From contig JAYKKM010000377.1 of assembly GCA_035772405.1 (NCBI GenBank), positions 613,001 through 677,000 on the forward strand: a stretch of 64,000 bases of DNA, given 5' to 3'. This document shows, piece by piece, positions 20,101 through 32,255 of the stretch. Each line of letters begins with the position of its first letter. The first letter of the stretch is position 1. This stretch comes from Chrysogorgia sp. JL179-B06 (Eukaryota > Cnidaria > Anthozoa > Scleralcyonacea > Chrysogorgiidae). A program made the position numbers and the translations under genes. Below the pieces are notes generated by a model that saw only the letters and a list, made by a program, of their open reading frames with translations, was not told where the DNA came from and did no database searches.

Positions 20101-22368
20101 ATGAACACGACTAACTCTCATCTCGCAAAAGCTTTGGTTAGAAAACACGGCTTCCAATGGTTACAGTTAACACTGGACACTCAGTATCATCTCCTCTCGA
20201 AAGTCCGTTGCTGTGTTTTCCCATTGTGTTATGATGAAGATCAACATCTTATTAGATTACAAGAGTCCCTCAGAGAAAAGAAAGATCGCAAGCTCAAGTC
20301 CTTATTGAACCAACAAACCAAAAGCTCTGTACCTCAACCAGCTGAACAACAATTACGAGGATTCAGTAATTTGTCAACGGAAAACTTGCCAACTTTGGTT
20401 ACCATCTTGAATAAATTAGGTCCTTCTTACGTAAATGCTGACCCGAAATCTTTGCCTAAGTTTTGCTTAACATCAAAAGCCAGCTTACAATCAGCGACAG
20501 ATAGACTACAAGAACAGCATATACCAGAAAGAGCTATAAACGAATTCAAAGGCGGGATTGCGCGTATTATAGAAGAATGTGAACAATCCGGTAATGAAAT
20601 TCTTAAATCGAAGCGACTGCAGTATCACCTTCCCTCTAAGAAAATAAATATTATTCGAACAGACAAATCCAAACGACTTGTTGCACTAGACGCCACCCAC
20701 TACGAAGACATAGTCAAGAAATGTACGATTGAAACAGGAAATTACCAAGAAAAGAAGATAAATCTTCCAAGAACAGAACAGATACGATTCAACGGACAGC
20801 TCAATAAAATCGCCGACAAATATAAGAAAAAACATCCTAAATTATATCGAGAAATAAAGTCTAATATTTGCAGCGAACCACTACCATGTCCTGTATATTG
20901 TTTACCAAAAGATCACAAAGAAGGAACGTTAAAAGGTAGACCAATACATGCTGCTACAGATACTCCAGGTACTGATTTATCAAAATACCTCGCCAACAAA
21001 CTAAACGTTCTATTGAAATACGTTCCTTCCCATCTCAAAAACACCGAGGAATTTGTGCAGTTTCCATCTGACATCGAAGGAGAAGTTCATGGTTTCTGTA
21101 GTCTTGATGTTTGTAACCTGTATGGTTCGATACCACTAGAAGACATAAACATTGACACCCCGGGAGTCTTCACCACTGTAAAGCGTTTCTTTCTGAAACA
21201 TAAATCAGATACTGGTTTATTCGCTTTGAGTGGTGAAGATTTCGAAGTACTTCTCAGATTAAGTGTGACAAGTGACGTCGTATTAATCGGAGGTAAAGGC
21301 TACAGCCAGAAGACTGGTCTCGCTATGGGCAACAACCTTGCCCCAACACTTGCCATCATATATATGAACGAACTCGACTCACAGATACTTGATATATATT
21401 ATGGATCAGTTATCTTAAAGCGATATATTGATGATATTTTTGTAGTGTGGATGTCGAATACAATTGTTCCTGAGGATCTATTGTCCGTAGTCAACAACCT
21501 GAACGCCGCCATCAAGTTCACAATTGAATTGCCTAAGGATAATCAAATACCATTCTTAGACACAATGGTTTTATTTGATTCCATCAAGAAAACATTTACC
21601 ACTACGCTTTACATTAAACCCATCCATAGTGAATCCATTACACCTTGGGATAGTCATGGTTCGATATCCTCGAAGCGTACTATTTTGGTGGGAGAAACAA
21701 GACGAGCTATTTCACGTTCAACAGATCCCTCGTCGAGAACGAAATCTCTTCGCACAATCACACGCATATTTCTTAAAAATGGATACCCGAAAAGGTTTGT
21801 GAAAGCGGTCATCAGACATACGTTACACACCGCACCTGTGCGTAAGGAAGAACAGGAAAAAAACATCTGTCTTAAGTTACCGTATATCAATGAAGAAATG
21901 AAGCGACGCGCTTTGGCGGTTGTTCGCCGTTCTGGAATAAGTGGTATCAGGGTCCATTTTATGAACGGAAAGCCGTTGTCACGAGTCTTCGCACCACCAA
22001 GAGAGAAGCAAAACTGCCCGGAAAATTGTAAAACATGCATACTGGCTGTGAAAGAAAATCGGTGCAATACCAAACACTGTGTCTATCGTATTACTTGCTC
22101 GCATTGCCATATAGTCTATATTGGTGAAACCGGACGAAGCATTGGGACTAGAGTTAAGGAACATCTTAGCATGAAAACACAGACAGTTTTTAGTCATTTA
22201 AAGACACATAGCGACGGTAATCAAATAGATAATTCCCCTATTATATGGGAAATACTACACGCTAATATTAAATATTTTAACGAACGTAAAACAATAGAAG
22301 CACTTGAAATTAAGAAACATTCCACGAATATTATGAACGGATGTATAGGAAGAGCACTTTCCATTTAG
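20101..22368 (+). CDS. Penelope-like element protein: reverse transcriptase plus GIY-YIG endonuclease
   Basis: The frame is open from a stop before 20026 to TAG at 22368. I place the start at the first ATG, 20101, giving 756 residues. A GTG at 20044 is in frame but is unlikely to be used in a eukaryote, and the N terminus is uncertain. Numbering from 20044, the RT holds FCSLDVCNLYGSIPLEDI near 352-369, GLAMGNNLAPTLAIIYMNE near 427-445 and YIDD at 461-464. A cysteine-rich linker (CPENCKTC) follows, then a GIY-YIG nuclease with CVYRITC and IVYIGETGRSIGTRVKEH from about 690. Penelope-like proteins copy element RNA at a nicked chromosomal site. The uninterrupted frame and matching pseudo-LTRs suggest recent activity. 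An inverted truncated copy lies just upstream. Confidence 0.93.
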   Translation: MNTTNSHLAKALVRKHGFQWLQLTLDTQYHLLSKVRCCVFPLCYDEDQHLIRLQESLREKKDRKLKSLLNQQTKSSVPQPAEQQLRGFSNLSTENLPTLVTILNKLGPSYVNADPKSLPKFCLTSKASLQSATDRLQEQHIPERAINEFKGGIARIIEECEQSGNEILKSKRLQYHLPSKKINIIRTDKSKRLVALDATHYEDIVKKCTIETGNYQEKKINLPRTEQIRFNGQLNKIADKYKKKHPKLYREIKSNICSEPLPCPVYCLPKDHKEGTLKGRPIHAATDTPGTDLSKYLANKLNVLLKYVPSHLKNTEEFVQFPSDIEGEVHGFCSLDVCNLYGSIPLEDINIDTPGVFTTVKRFFLKHKSDTGLFALSGEDFEVLLRLSVTSDVVLIGGKGYSQKTGLAMGNNLAPTLAIIYMNELDSQILDIYYGSVILKRYIDDIFVVWMSNTIVPEDLLSVVNNLNAAIKFTIELPKDNQIPFLDTMVLFDSIKKTFTTTLYIKPIHSESITPWDSHGSISSKRTILVGETRRAISRSTDPSSRTKSLRTITRIFLKNGYPKRFVKAVIRHTLHTAPVRKEEQEKNICLKLPYINEEMKRRALAVVRRSGISGIRVHFMNGKPLSRVFAPPREKQNCPENCKTCILAVKENRCNTKHCVYRITCSHCHIVYIGETGRSIGTRVKEHLSMKTQTVFSHLKTHSDGNQIDNSPIIWEILHANIKYFNERKTIEALEIKKHSTNIMNGCIGRALSI

Positions 22369-22589
22369 TCTTTGTTTTATTTATATTTACATATTGTATT
22401 ATTCTTTTGTTTCACTTTTAAACTAAATTGTATATATAGAGGACGATATCTTTTATCACAGATTATTCCACTGAAGAAGCCCTAATCGGCGAAACGTTTG
22501 GAAATAAATACTTTGTATACTTTGCCTGAAGAAGTTCTTTCTTATACCTATATCATATAACCAGGCATGATGAATACCTTTGTTTTTCC

Positions 22590-22594
<5 letters not shown>
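22211..22594 (+). repeat. Right pseudo-LTR of the Penelope-like element
   Basis: Direct repeat of 19606-19989. It overlaps the 3' end of the coding region and ends TTTTTCCTTCAT just before a TA microsatellite. Confidence 0.92.
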
Positions 22595-22682
<88 letters not shown>

Positions 22683-22738
22683 GTGTAGGTTTTGGTCTAC
22701 GAAATGCAAAGAGTGCTCAACAACATATAGTTAGATAG

Positions 22739-22801
<63 letters not shown>
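22594..22801. repeat. Two long TA microsatellites
   Basis: TA repeats at 22594-22680 and 22741-22801 are separated by about 60 bases of unique sequence. The first abuts the Penelope-like 3' end. TA tracts on both sides of the cluster suggest either a preferred target or expansion after insertion. Confidence 0.9.
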
Positions 22802-22804
<3 letters not shown>

Positions 22805-23176
22805 TATACTAGTATATGACTTCCCTGCAATCCTAGCCAAAACATTACTCGCAGCCTTGGAAGCTATTTCACTTGGAAAAAATGTGCCCGCGCCGCGCGC
22901 ACAATAAGAAGCCACAGAGTTGCCTGCGGAGTTGCCTAATATATACGTATACTAGGTTACCTGCAACCGATCTTCTAGCGTGGCTGCGTTTTTCCCCAAG
23001 CACATGAAATATTATACATGATAATCTTTCTCAATTTTCCCGAAAACGTTAACAATGTAATGAGTTCCGGTAGTTTTTTTGCTACATTGCTTTCCAGGAG
23101 ATTTAAAACAAATGATATAATTTTCAAAACAGATGCGACTTTGTTGGAAACTTACTAGGTGAGGGCTTATTATAAT
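22802..23176. other. No gene seen
   Basis: AT-rich spacer between the TA tracts and the first LTR-like block of the second BEL family. No supportable frame. Confidence 0.4.
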
Positions 23177-23312
23177 TGTAGAACGACTGCTCATGATACG
23201 AGAGAGGAGAATTGTGGAGTGCGTAGAAATAAAGTCTATTTTTTGTGAGTTATTTTGAGCCGTGATTTGGGCGAGTTATCTCATATAGTAAAATGGCAGC
23301 ATCTACTAAACG
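23177..23312 (+). repeat. Left LTR of BEL family 2 (copy A)
   Basis: It starts TGTAGAACGACTG and matches the block at 34394-34534, with AATAAAGTCTATTTTTTGTG and GTGATTTGGGCGAGTTATC in both. It ends directly before a primer-binding site, TGGCACCTCCGACGGGAT (23313-23330), which is identical to that of the intact BEL. About 136 bases is short for an LTR, so part may be missing. Confidence 0.65.
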
Positions 23313-23840
23313 TGGCACCTCCGACGGGATCATAATTCGAGCGATTCTTCAGCAAGAATGGAAGCGACCGCTTCGGCCTAAGCACTTCAGACGAAAATAA
23401 CTCAACTAAAAATCACGACCAAGAGAACCGACGGAGTCCTGGCGAAAGCGGAGGACGAAAGCATTGCGCGGCATCAAGCGATTCTCCGAGCAGTCATAAA
23501 TGAGGTGGACAACCTACGTCTTACGATCGAAGCGGAAAAAATCGCGGCGAAAGAGGACATCACGGCCGGAATACCGAAATTAACAACGAAATAGACGAGG
23601 CAGATGCGCACGTCCGAGCAACAAAACAATGGTTGGAGAAGAACAAAAAAGAGAAAAAATCGATCGAGCGCGAAGAAAAACTACAATTTGAAGTCAAACT
23701 CCTCAAGACAAAACTAAAACTGCAAGCAGAACATGAAGTCGCATTCTTCGCGAACTGCTCGACGCCAAAGTTAGACGAACCGTAGAAGCGTTGCCCTTCA
23801 CCACGGAAGGATACAACCGGGCGAAGAGTATCCTGGAATA

Positions 23841-24675
23841 CCAGCTGCCCCCCCCCCAATTTTTTCTCAGAAAAATTCCTAAAAATGAGTTTATTTATTA
23901 AATTAAATTAAAGTGAAACTGAACCGATTAACTTTAATGTAACTTGAAAACTGACGTTGTGATTTGCAAAATACGAAAAATAACTTCGTGCAGACTTTAT
24001 AATAATGGTACACCAAGTTTTACGGAATCACATTACGTTTCGGAATGTTTTTGCCCGAACCGGAGAAGCTACTTAAGGTAATCTACCTACGGGCTTTATC
24101 TACACGAAATTTTACAAATGGGTGTAGCCTGAAATGTTAGCCAACCGCTAAACCCTTGCCACGCTAGTGTTATATTGGAACATCTCAAATCCTTCTGTCA
24201 GTATACTAGGTGCAAAAAATGGCGTCACATGGTATATAAGAGGAACTGTTAAGCTTGAATTCATTTGAACTATGCTTGCTGTAGAATTAGATGAAAAAGT
24301 TTGCTCAAATTGCTGCAAATTGTCTTTCCGAGCTTCTAGATTTCAAAATTTTTCGGGGGAGGACCCCCCAACCCCCCTAACAATGCGGTAACTGATTACC
24401 TTCTTGTCAACTTCATCCCCCTCCCCCCAACTTTAAATCCGTTCCTAGCCTCTGACTGTACTTCTGGATTATGTTCTGTATATATATTATTAATAACTTT
24501 AATACTGTAAAAGCAGATTTTAATTTATTTTGATTGATAACCTGAATTTGAATTTGTACAAACTAAGGGTACCCCGATAGTGCCGAATTTGTTCCCCAAA
24601 ATTTCGAAGGTCTCCCGTGGGAGCTAGTAATCCACAGCTGGCCCCCCCACTTTTTGACACCTTTCTACGATGCAC
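23841..24675. mobile_element. Insertion within copy A gag
   Basis: This stretch interrupts the gag between ILE and DKYGN. It has a CCCCCCCCCC run at the left, CAGCTGGCCCCCCCAC at the right, and AAATTTTTCGGGGGAGGACC near 24355. That last motif closely resembles the element ending at 33926. I read it as a decayed MITE insertion, possibly two nested ones. The exact ends and target duplication are unclear. Confidence 0.55.
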
Positions 24676-26873
24676 TGAAGACAAATACGGCAACGGAGCT
24701 GAAATAGTCAAAGCCTACACGCAAGAGATCCTAAACCTTCCCCAACACCAATCCCAAGAAGATCCACGAATTTAGCGACAAGTTGATGTATTCCGTTCAA
24801 GCTCTAGAAACGCTGAAAAAAACTTGAACAGGTCAACGGCGCCGTTTCGATGACTATTGACAAGTTACCATGTATACGCGGTGATCTGGTATACGCACAG
24901 ATCCAGACTAGGAGAAATGGGATTTCCTCAAGTTAGCTGAAGCACTCAGACAGTGGACAAAAAGGCACCCCGTTGACGACAAACCCGACTGAGAGCAAGA
25001 GAATCACGACAAACGAAAAAATAAGCTGTTTCACGCCCGTCATCGCGAGTTCAAATCCCGAGGGTGTGTTTATTGCGACGATGACACACACAAAGCAAAC
25101 CAACGAATACCCCAAATTCACAGCTGTTCCAGACCGCAGGCAGATCTTCAAAATAATGTTATGTTTCAACTGCACGTTCTCAGGCAGTCAGACGCTCTGT
25201 GTCGTGTTAGCCAGAGCAAGACATCCTGTCAACACTGTGCAAAGAGACATCACACGTCGATTTGCGAATCGAGAGAAAAGGACAACCGAAAACAACCGAA
25301 AAAAGCGAGGGGTTTTCCCTGTGGTAGTCGTTGAAGTGAATGGTATTAGATGCAGAATACTCATTGATTCCGTGGCTGGCAGCTCGTATGTATCCGCAAA
25401 GCTCATCGAGTTACTGCAAGTGAAGCCCACCGATATCAAACGAAAACCATTGAGACGTTGATGTCTTCCAAAAACGCAAAGTTGGAAGTCTACGATTTGT
25501 TACTCCAATCCGTGGACCAGCATTTCTCCATGCCAATCATAGCGACAAAAGTGAACAAGACAGAGCTCCTGACAGTCGACAACCCCAAGTACAAGGTGCT
25601 CATTGAGGATAACCCCCACCTAAAGGGCGTCTCGATACATGATGACGACACGAAGCCATCACTACCAATCCACATGGTCCTCGGCCGGCAGTGGAGAGTA
25701 TGCCAGGATAAAAACTGAGACAAAACCAAGAATCGAGAGACAGAACGCGCCCATAGCTGAACTTACAAAGCTGGGATGGTTTATTATGTCGCCAGGGAAA
25801 GAGTACGACAATAACGTCATGCTGCTCACTCAGACAAGTCACAGCGACTACGAAGAGTTGCGCAAGCTTGACGTACTCCGTCTCCGGTTGAGAGATACGA
25901 CAGAGCATGACCAACCAGTGGTGTTCGACGAATTCGAGGAACAGTTAATCCGTTCGCCAGACGGCTGGTACGAAAGACTCTTCCGTGGAAAGCAAACCAC
26001 CCAGACCTACCAACGAACGAGAAAGGCAGCCTCAAGCGACTTCAAGCCTTCAGTAGAAGACTTCAGAGAGAAGGACTAACCGAACAGTATGACGCCATCA
26101 CCCAAGACTCGAAGATGGAGTGATCGAGAAAACACCTACCATCTCACAACCGAAGGAGTGTTACATCCCACACAAAGGCGTAATCCGAAAGTCAGCCGAA
26201 ATGACGAAACTGAGGATTGTCTACGACGCTTCCGCTCGAGCGACACCAGATGCGCCATCGTTGAATGACTGCTTGTACACAGGTCCAGTACTACAGAATA
26301 AGTTATGGAACGTATTGATTCAACAAAGAGCTCACACGGTGGTCGTATCAGGCGATAACAAGAAAGCCTTCCTCCAGATCCGAGTCCATGAAAAGGAGAG
26401 ATATGCCCTTCGTTTGCATTGGCGACCTGATGCGAACGCCGAGATAGCCACTTATCGGTTTACCCGAGTATTGTTTGGCCTCGCCCCATCGCCATTCCTA
26501 TTAGGGGGAGTCCTAGAATGCCATTTGGATGCCGGGCAGAAAAGTTACCAGAAGAACCTGCGAGGATACGCCGAAGTCTCTACGTCGACGACATCCTGAC
26601 TGGTGGTCGAAACGCCATATTATAAGCTCAAAATCGCAAGAGTGCCGCGATAAAAATCCTGAGCGATGCGAAATTCGAATTACACAAGTGGAATTCAAAC
26701 ATCCCCGATTTGGAAGATCGAACCTGCAGTCCTACACCGAGTGATGAGCAGACATACACCAAACAACAACTAATGACCCAGCCAAGTGAGTCCGCGAAGC
26801 TGTTCATGGCCCTCAAGTGGGACAAAACAAAATATACCCTAGCGGTACAGTTCCCGACCACGAACAACTAATT

Positions 26874-26929
26874 ACCAACCAACCAACCAACCAACCAACC
26901 AACCAACCAACCAACCTACCAACCAACCA
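26874..26929. repeat. CCAA tetranucleotide microsatellite
   Basis: About 14 tandem CCAA units within copy A of BEL family 2, between the RT and RNase H regions. The last units are interrupted by one CCTA. Confidence 0.92.
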
Positions 26930-27407
26930 AGTGCGATGTGCTAGGAAAACTGGCAAAGATATACGATCCTCTTGGTTTAGTGTAACCACGTTACAAGGGA
27001 AGCTCGTCTACAGGGAAATGTGCGACTCCAAAGTGTCGTGGGACGCACCAATCTCAGATAACCTCCAAACACGTTGGCTAAAGTGGGAAAGATTGCTACC
27101 TGTAGAAACAACCGTGCCCAGATCATTGGCACCCTTCCAACAAACAGTTGATTCCGCCGAGTTACACGCGTTTGGAGATTCCTCAATCCACGGAGTCGGC
27201 GCTGTGATCTACTCTATCGTTCGTCACCCAGACGCTAGTAGCAGCCAAATCCAGGTTGGCAAAAAGGGGGTTGACAATACCCAGATTGGAACTTATCAGC
27301 GCCCACATGGCAACGTACGTATCTGGTCGTGAACGTAAATAATGCGTTGAAGGACCTACCCGAGCCATCTATACGTATGGCTTGACAGCATGACGACCCG
27401 CCATTGG

Positions 27408-27508
27408 ATCCTTCTTCTTCTTCTTCCAAATTACCCGGTCTTAAAATAACACATTACAGCAATAACATATAACTAAATGTATGTAAATAAATAAAGTTAA
27501 TAATCCTT
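27408..27508. repeat. Short insertion with CTT repeats in BEL copy A
   Basis: The coding text (WLDSM..HWI) breaks at CTTCTTCTTCTTCTTCC and resumes near 27509, towards SQIQWRHVPT at about 27567-27597. The intervening ~100 bases are AT-rich and include AAATAAATAAAG. The source is unknown. Confidence 0.55.
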
Positions 27509-28705
27509 GGAAATAGTCAGTATCGACACTTCGTGGAAAACCTGTTGCAGAAAATACGAGCTCGTTCCCAAATCCAGTGGAGACACGTACCAACCGCAGA
27601 TAATCCAGCCGATCTATAGCCATGAGTCGAGGAGGCCAGGTGACAGATTCAGTGGTTTGGTGGATTGGACCAGAGTGGCTAAAAGATCCGAACCGGTGGC
27701 CAGAAAACCCAATCACAAAGAAATCACCAACTTCAGAGGCTGAGGCGAAAAAGATCAAAGAAGTGTTAAACATAGTGATTAGCCTGAGGACGAATTCGAT
27801 GAACTTCTCAAGGGCCACGACCTTCTTCGAGTACTTTTGTGCATGCTTGGATTCATCGCTTCACCACCAAGCGAGGACGCAAGGGACCGCTGACAACTGA
27901 AGATATACACGAAGCGAGACATTGGTGGATAAAGAGAGCCCAAACGAAAGATTCTCAAAAGACCCACTTCGAACCTTGCGCTCAACTTCATACCCAATGC
28001 AGAAGGAGTACTCGAATGTCACGGAAGGATCCAAGGCAAGCACCCGGTGTACCTACCAGCCGACGAAATGCTCACCAGAAAGATCGTACGGCGGATGCAC
28101 GTCGAGACCTTACACGGAGGAGTTCTTCTAACGATGGTAGCGGTTCGGGAAACCTACTAAGTCCCGACGCTAAGACAAGTGGTGAAGAATATCAGATCCA
28201 AATGCTGGGTCTGCAAACGGTTTACGGCTATGACAATAGCGAAACCACCTCCGGGAAGATTACCTACAAACCGCGCCTGTGCAGGAGCAGCGTTCGAGGT
28301 TATCGAGATCGATTTCGCGGGGCCAATCCGCTACAAGTTGGCCCAAAAGCGGGAAGGAAAGAGCTATTTTGTACATTTCACCTGCAGCTGATTTCAAACT
28401 TAGAAACGGGCCACCACCTTCCTGCCATGCTTAAAACGATTCATCGCCAGGCGAGGACGTCCGACAGTGATTTATACTGACAATGGCGCGACATTCATCA
28501 AATCCGCCATGTCACAAGGTTATTGGTGGAGCCACTCTAAATTGGCCCGAGCTCAGCGAGGTTTTACTCGATGAAGAAACACAGAATAATCGCCGACCTT
28601 TAAGTTAAATGGAGGACGACGTGCAGCTACCTACCCTATGTTTCCTATTCCAACGTACGACCCAGCTACCAGAGGACGGGCCGTGGAGGATTGAAGATCA
28701 GGATC

Positions 28706-30170
28706 TTCAATCGCAAGTGCAGTTAGCACTTCAAGGTAGAACAAAGTGTACATGTTAAATTGAACATTGGTCAATTGTACTTTGGATCCTAGTAGCTTTT
28801 TGTCAATTTTCACTAGAATCGAATATGCAAAATCGCCGACACTGTTTTTCAGCGCTCTGTATATATATATTTCAGGGACTCCATGGAAATAATTAGGGAT
28901 CACAAGAAACTTGCCGATTTATTAGAATTGATAATTATAATTTGATATTGAGGTTAAGAAACCTCCATGTTGTAATGCGGATGCGCTACATTCCTTAGAC
29001 TTGAAACACTCCTGAATGGCAATTAAACCCAGTGGAATTTGATATTTTGGGAGATGCTTGTGTCAATTCTTATATGGAGGAGGGCTACCTGTCACGAAAT
29101 TCTTTCCTCTGCCGCAAAAGGAGATTTGAATTAATATAAAGATTTGTTTACATCTAAACTAAACCAATTCTCCTTTGTAAATTTAGTTTATACACGTTTC
29201 AAAACCACAATGCGATCCTAATCAATCGCGTGAGCCGGGCTAGCCCGTGGGTTAACCGGGCTCATGTAAACAGCCCCTCCTGGGGGAAACAACATAGACG
29301 ATTTTCACTGTTTAAACAGCATTGTGGTTTAATGGTTAAAATTATTCTGACTTACTTCACGATTGAGGAGGTTTTCCAACAAAGTTTTGTCCATTTTTCC
29401 ACCTTGGACAAAGATTTTCCTAGTTTTTTCTTCATTTCTTATCTAATTAGTATTCATATATGCTATACAGTGTGTATAAAAAAACTGTATAAAAAAACTT
29501 ATGCCGGTCAGTTTTTTTTATACATACTGTATAAAGCCCGCGGTACATGCATCAAAGAAAACCGACTCAATCATGAAATAAGCATAGTCATGGCATAGCT
29601 AAGAGCCTGCTGCCTCGGGACTGACACAGGAACAGTGTCATCTACGAGGTTGAAATGAAGCAGTGTTCAAGTCAGCCATGCCAGCAGAATAATACTAGAA
29701 ATTCGAACTACTTTAGTTTCATTTTCCTGTTCTGTTTTCATCTGTCAATGACATCCCATCCCGAGGGGGCGTGATTGTAATTAGCATTTGCGGTATTTGT
29801 TGAAATACGAAAATTCAAATTTTAGTCACTCGCTTCTTCACTCGCTTCTAATGCTTCCTCTGATCATCAAGATATAACGAAATAATTCTTCTCGTTAATT
29901 ATCGAAAACAATCCAGGCTACAGAAAGTATTTGAAAGACCATTCTCTACATTCCGCGACCCAACGTAAACTTACAGTATAAAGAATAGATACCCAAATTT
30001 CCCCTGCAATAAACATTCCAGGGTGAGGGCCTAATTCCGAAAGACGGTCACAAAATATAAGAGGCGCAAAATATATTCTTTAATCTTTGGTCATATGATA
30101 TTATCGAAACAAGAAATCTTGTTTCTGCAAAGATGGAAGTAACGGGCAAACTCGAACCAAAATATGGTTT
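28706..30170 (+). repeat. Interspersed repeat R1, copy a (longest)
   Basis: Most of this stretch recurs in inverse orientation at 47700-48690 and partly at 55985-56405 and 59360-59880. Shared landmarks are GTTTAAACAGCATTGTGGTT near 29307, GCCTGCTGCCTCGGGACTGA near 29606, ATGCCAGCAGAATAATACTA near 29678 and GAAACAAGAAATCTTGTTTC near 30106-30125. It contains an embedded GCCCGTGGGTTAACCGGGCTCATGT-type short repeat at 29221-29282. No long frame is present. It may be a non-autonomous transposon, but the termini are not clear. Confidence 0.8.
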
Positions 30171-30365
30171 TGAGATCATTCCCGATACGCTCCCGTTACT
30201 CCCCCGCAACGTGAAACTGCGAGCATTTATCAGCTTTTGTCGTTGTCGCTCTCTTTTTTTCCGTAGTCTTTCAACCTTTTGCTCCTCGGTTTCAACTCGG
30301 TTTTGCTCTTGCCGGCTTTCTCTTCCGCTTCTCTTTTCGTTTTCTATTGCTTGTTGCTTATCCAT
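30048..30365 (-). other. Charged 105-codon frame fused to the R1 edge
   Basis: It starts with MDKQQAIENEKRSGRE and a strongly basic and acidic helix rich in KKRERQRQK (likely coiled coil). It then crosses into R1 at ISKPYFGSSLP. The same R1-edge peptide follows unrelated upstream coding text at 56516 and 47670. The N-terminal ~60 residues may be a fragment of a host gene whose downstream part was replaced by R1. There is no support for expression. Confidence 0.35.
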
Positions 30366-30601
30366 AGCAATAAATTTCTTTTCAAACTCGCTTTTTCAAA
30401 AAACTATATCTCTTTTTGAAAAAAAAACACTTTGAAAACCGTTTCAATTTTTGCAACGGTTCAATTTTTAAATATTAATTCAAATGCAGATATTTACCAT
30501 ATCTAGTTACCAGAGCCAAATTTTCCGATGCCGCGCATGGGCCGTTGATCTTGAATATATAAAAATAAACTGAAAGTGACTCTACAAACACCTTGGAATC
30601 C

Positions 30602-30993
30602 CGTGATGAGGATAAAGTAACTTCTTATGAAGATTTTCGTTTCTTCCCTTTCTTTTTTAGATATATCAGTTTGTTTGATATGTAAATGTACGGAATTTAC
30701 GTCACACATGCATAATGACTTATTGGAGAAATGTGTATATCTCTTTCATTCTCGAACGAAATCCTTTAAAATCGGGAAGTTTGGTGTTGTGGGAGAAACA
30801 CGCACACGTGTTAGTGTTATCCGCACTTTAGTGTTTTTATTTGATGAACGCAAAGATATATAACATTCTCTGATAACTCATTATGCATGTGTGACGTAAA
30901 TTCCGTACATTTGCATATCAAACAAACTGATATATCTCAAAAAGAAAGCGAAGAAATGAAAATCTTCAAAAGAAGTTACTTTATCATTTTAAA
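30602..30993. mobile_element. MITE with ~120-base TIRs
   Basis: Bases 30602-30722 and 30873-30993 are inverse copies. The outer ends read GATAAAGTAACTTCTT, and the arms include ACGGAATTTACGTCACACAT. The ~150-base core has no transposase. It lies immediately next to the 3' end of the non-LTR fragment starting at 30994. Confidence 0.82.
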
Positions 30994-32235
30994 AGTTCTG
31001 CCAAGTAAGACAATAAAAAATGTTGAGGTTAGGGGCACTTTAAGTAATTCATCAATAGCATTCCACAATTTTGGTCCAATAAATCTAATATTAAATTTTC
31101 AATAGTTGGTACGAACTTGGGGAAGAGAAAAAGTAGATTTAGAAGCTAAGCGTGTTCTATAGTGATGTCTGGTATTAACCGAGATGAAAAAATCATTGAA
31201 ATTGTTAGGGAGATTGCCATTGTTAAACTTATGCATAAATAATGCAGTATTAAAATAGACAATATCAGTCAGTTTCAGCAAGTTCAGTCTCTTAAAAAGA
31301 GGTGAAGTGTGTGCCAGAAAATCAGAAAAAGTAATAATTCTAATAGCTTTCTTTTGTAAAATTACTAATGGTAGGATGTTTGACTTATATATGTGTTTCC
31401 CCAAATCAAGACCCCATACGAGAGAAAAGGGAAGATGATAGAGTAGTATAATTGTACTAGAATTTTGAGAGGAACAAAATGCCGCTCGGAGTTTCAACAA
31501 GATCCCGATACTTCTTGATATTTTTTTTGACAATTCATAAACATGATCCTTCCAATTTAGATGGCCATCAATGATAACCCCTAAATACTTAATGCTCCTC
31601 TTTTCGTCTAACGATTTATTATTAATTTTAAGGTTTAGTGAATAATGAATTTGCTTTTGAGGAGGATGAAAAATGACAAAATTTGATTTTTCAATATTTA
31701 AGGACAGTTTATTGGCACAAAGCCATTCGTTAACATTACGAAGTTGATCATTCAGTTTGGTTTCTAAGCATTGAACACTTAGGTTAGCAAATAGGTTAAA
31801 ATCTAAATCAGAAGCTGAATTGCTAAAGTCATTAATATATAAGAGGAACAAGAGAGGACTTAGAACCGATCGCTGTGGGACACCGCATGAGATAGACTTT
31901 AGATCAGACTTTATATTACCAATAGAAACATATTGTGATCTATTAGTAAGATATGAACAAAACCAGTCCTTCACAATGCCCCTTATTCCGTAGTATATTC
32001 CAATTAAAATTGAATGGTTGACAGTATCAAAAGCCTTGCTTAAATCCAGAAATAAACCACATGAGTATAATTTCTTTTCAATAGCATTTTGAACCTTGTC
32101 TGTAATAAGAAGGATAGCATCTGAAGTAGAACGATTAGATTAGAACGAAAGCCAAATTGACCACTAATTAAAAGCACTTCATTCTTTTCAAGAAATGTTA
32201 TACTGTACATCAGCTTTTCAAGTAGTTTCAAGTAA
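30994..32235 (-). pseudogene. Truncated non-LTR retrotransposon, RT damaged
   Basis: Reading leftward, a frame at 32231-32040 gives MKLLEKLMYSITFLEKN and FGFRSN. After frameshifts, 31974-31099 (291 codons) gives WFCSYLTNRSQYVSIGNI, CGVPQRSVLSPLLFLLYIND and FNLFANLSVQCLE, then LGVIIDGHLNWKDHVYELSK and KAIRIITFSDFLAHTSPLFK. The position that should hold the catalytic F-A-D-D has lost both aspartates (FAN-LS), so the enzyme is dead even where the frame is open. The 3' UTR ends at about 30994 beside a MITE. It is a CR1/Jockey-type element, 5'-truncated at about 32235 where R2 begins. Confidence 0.82.
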
Positions 32236-32255
32236 TTAAATACTGAAAGTATTTA

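Larger units (their letters stand above)
23313..28705 (+). pseudogene. BEL/Pao retrotransposon copy A, broken gag-pol
   Basis: After the primer-binding site, a frameshifted gag with a charged coiled N terminus runs to LPFTTEGYNRAKSILE at about 23840. After an insertion, gag resumes near 24676 with DKYGNGAEIVKAYTQEIL. Zinc knuckles lie near 25060 (CVYCDDDTH) and 25160 (CFNC). The protease region near 25320-25440 has the usual D-T-G changed to DSV. RT follows with IVYDASARATPDAPSLNDCL near 26215-26275, LFGLAPSPFLLGG near 26470 and LYVDDIL at 26578-26598. An RNase H region (LHAFGDSSIHG) lies near 27163-27200, and integrase runs from LHGGV near 28115 through IDFAGPIRYK near 28310 and YTDNGATF near 28474. 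Frameshifts, stops and several insertions make it dead. It is cut off by repeat R1 at about 28705. Confidence 0.88.

Noticed and set aside
18440..22197. Several open frames antisense or in other frames of the Penelope-like copies, including a 139-codon one
   Set aside because: They occur identically in both copies opposite the RT/GIY-YIG coding sequence and have no independent motif. They are shadows of the real frame.
23560..23859. 99-codon minus-strand frame rich in serine
   Set aside because: It is antisense to the lysine/glutamate-rich gag of BEL copy A.
25040..25075. tRNA B-box-like GAGTTCAAATCCCGAG
   Set aside because: It falls inside the frameshifted gag zinc-knuckle coding sequence of BEL copy A, with no tRNA fold.
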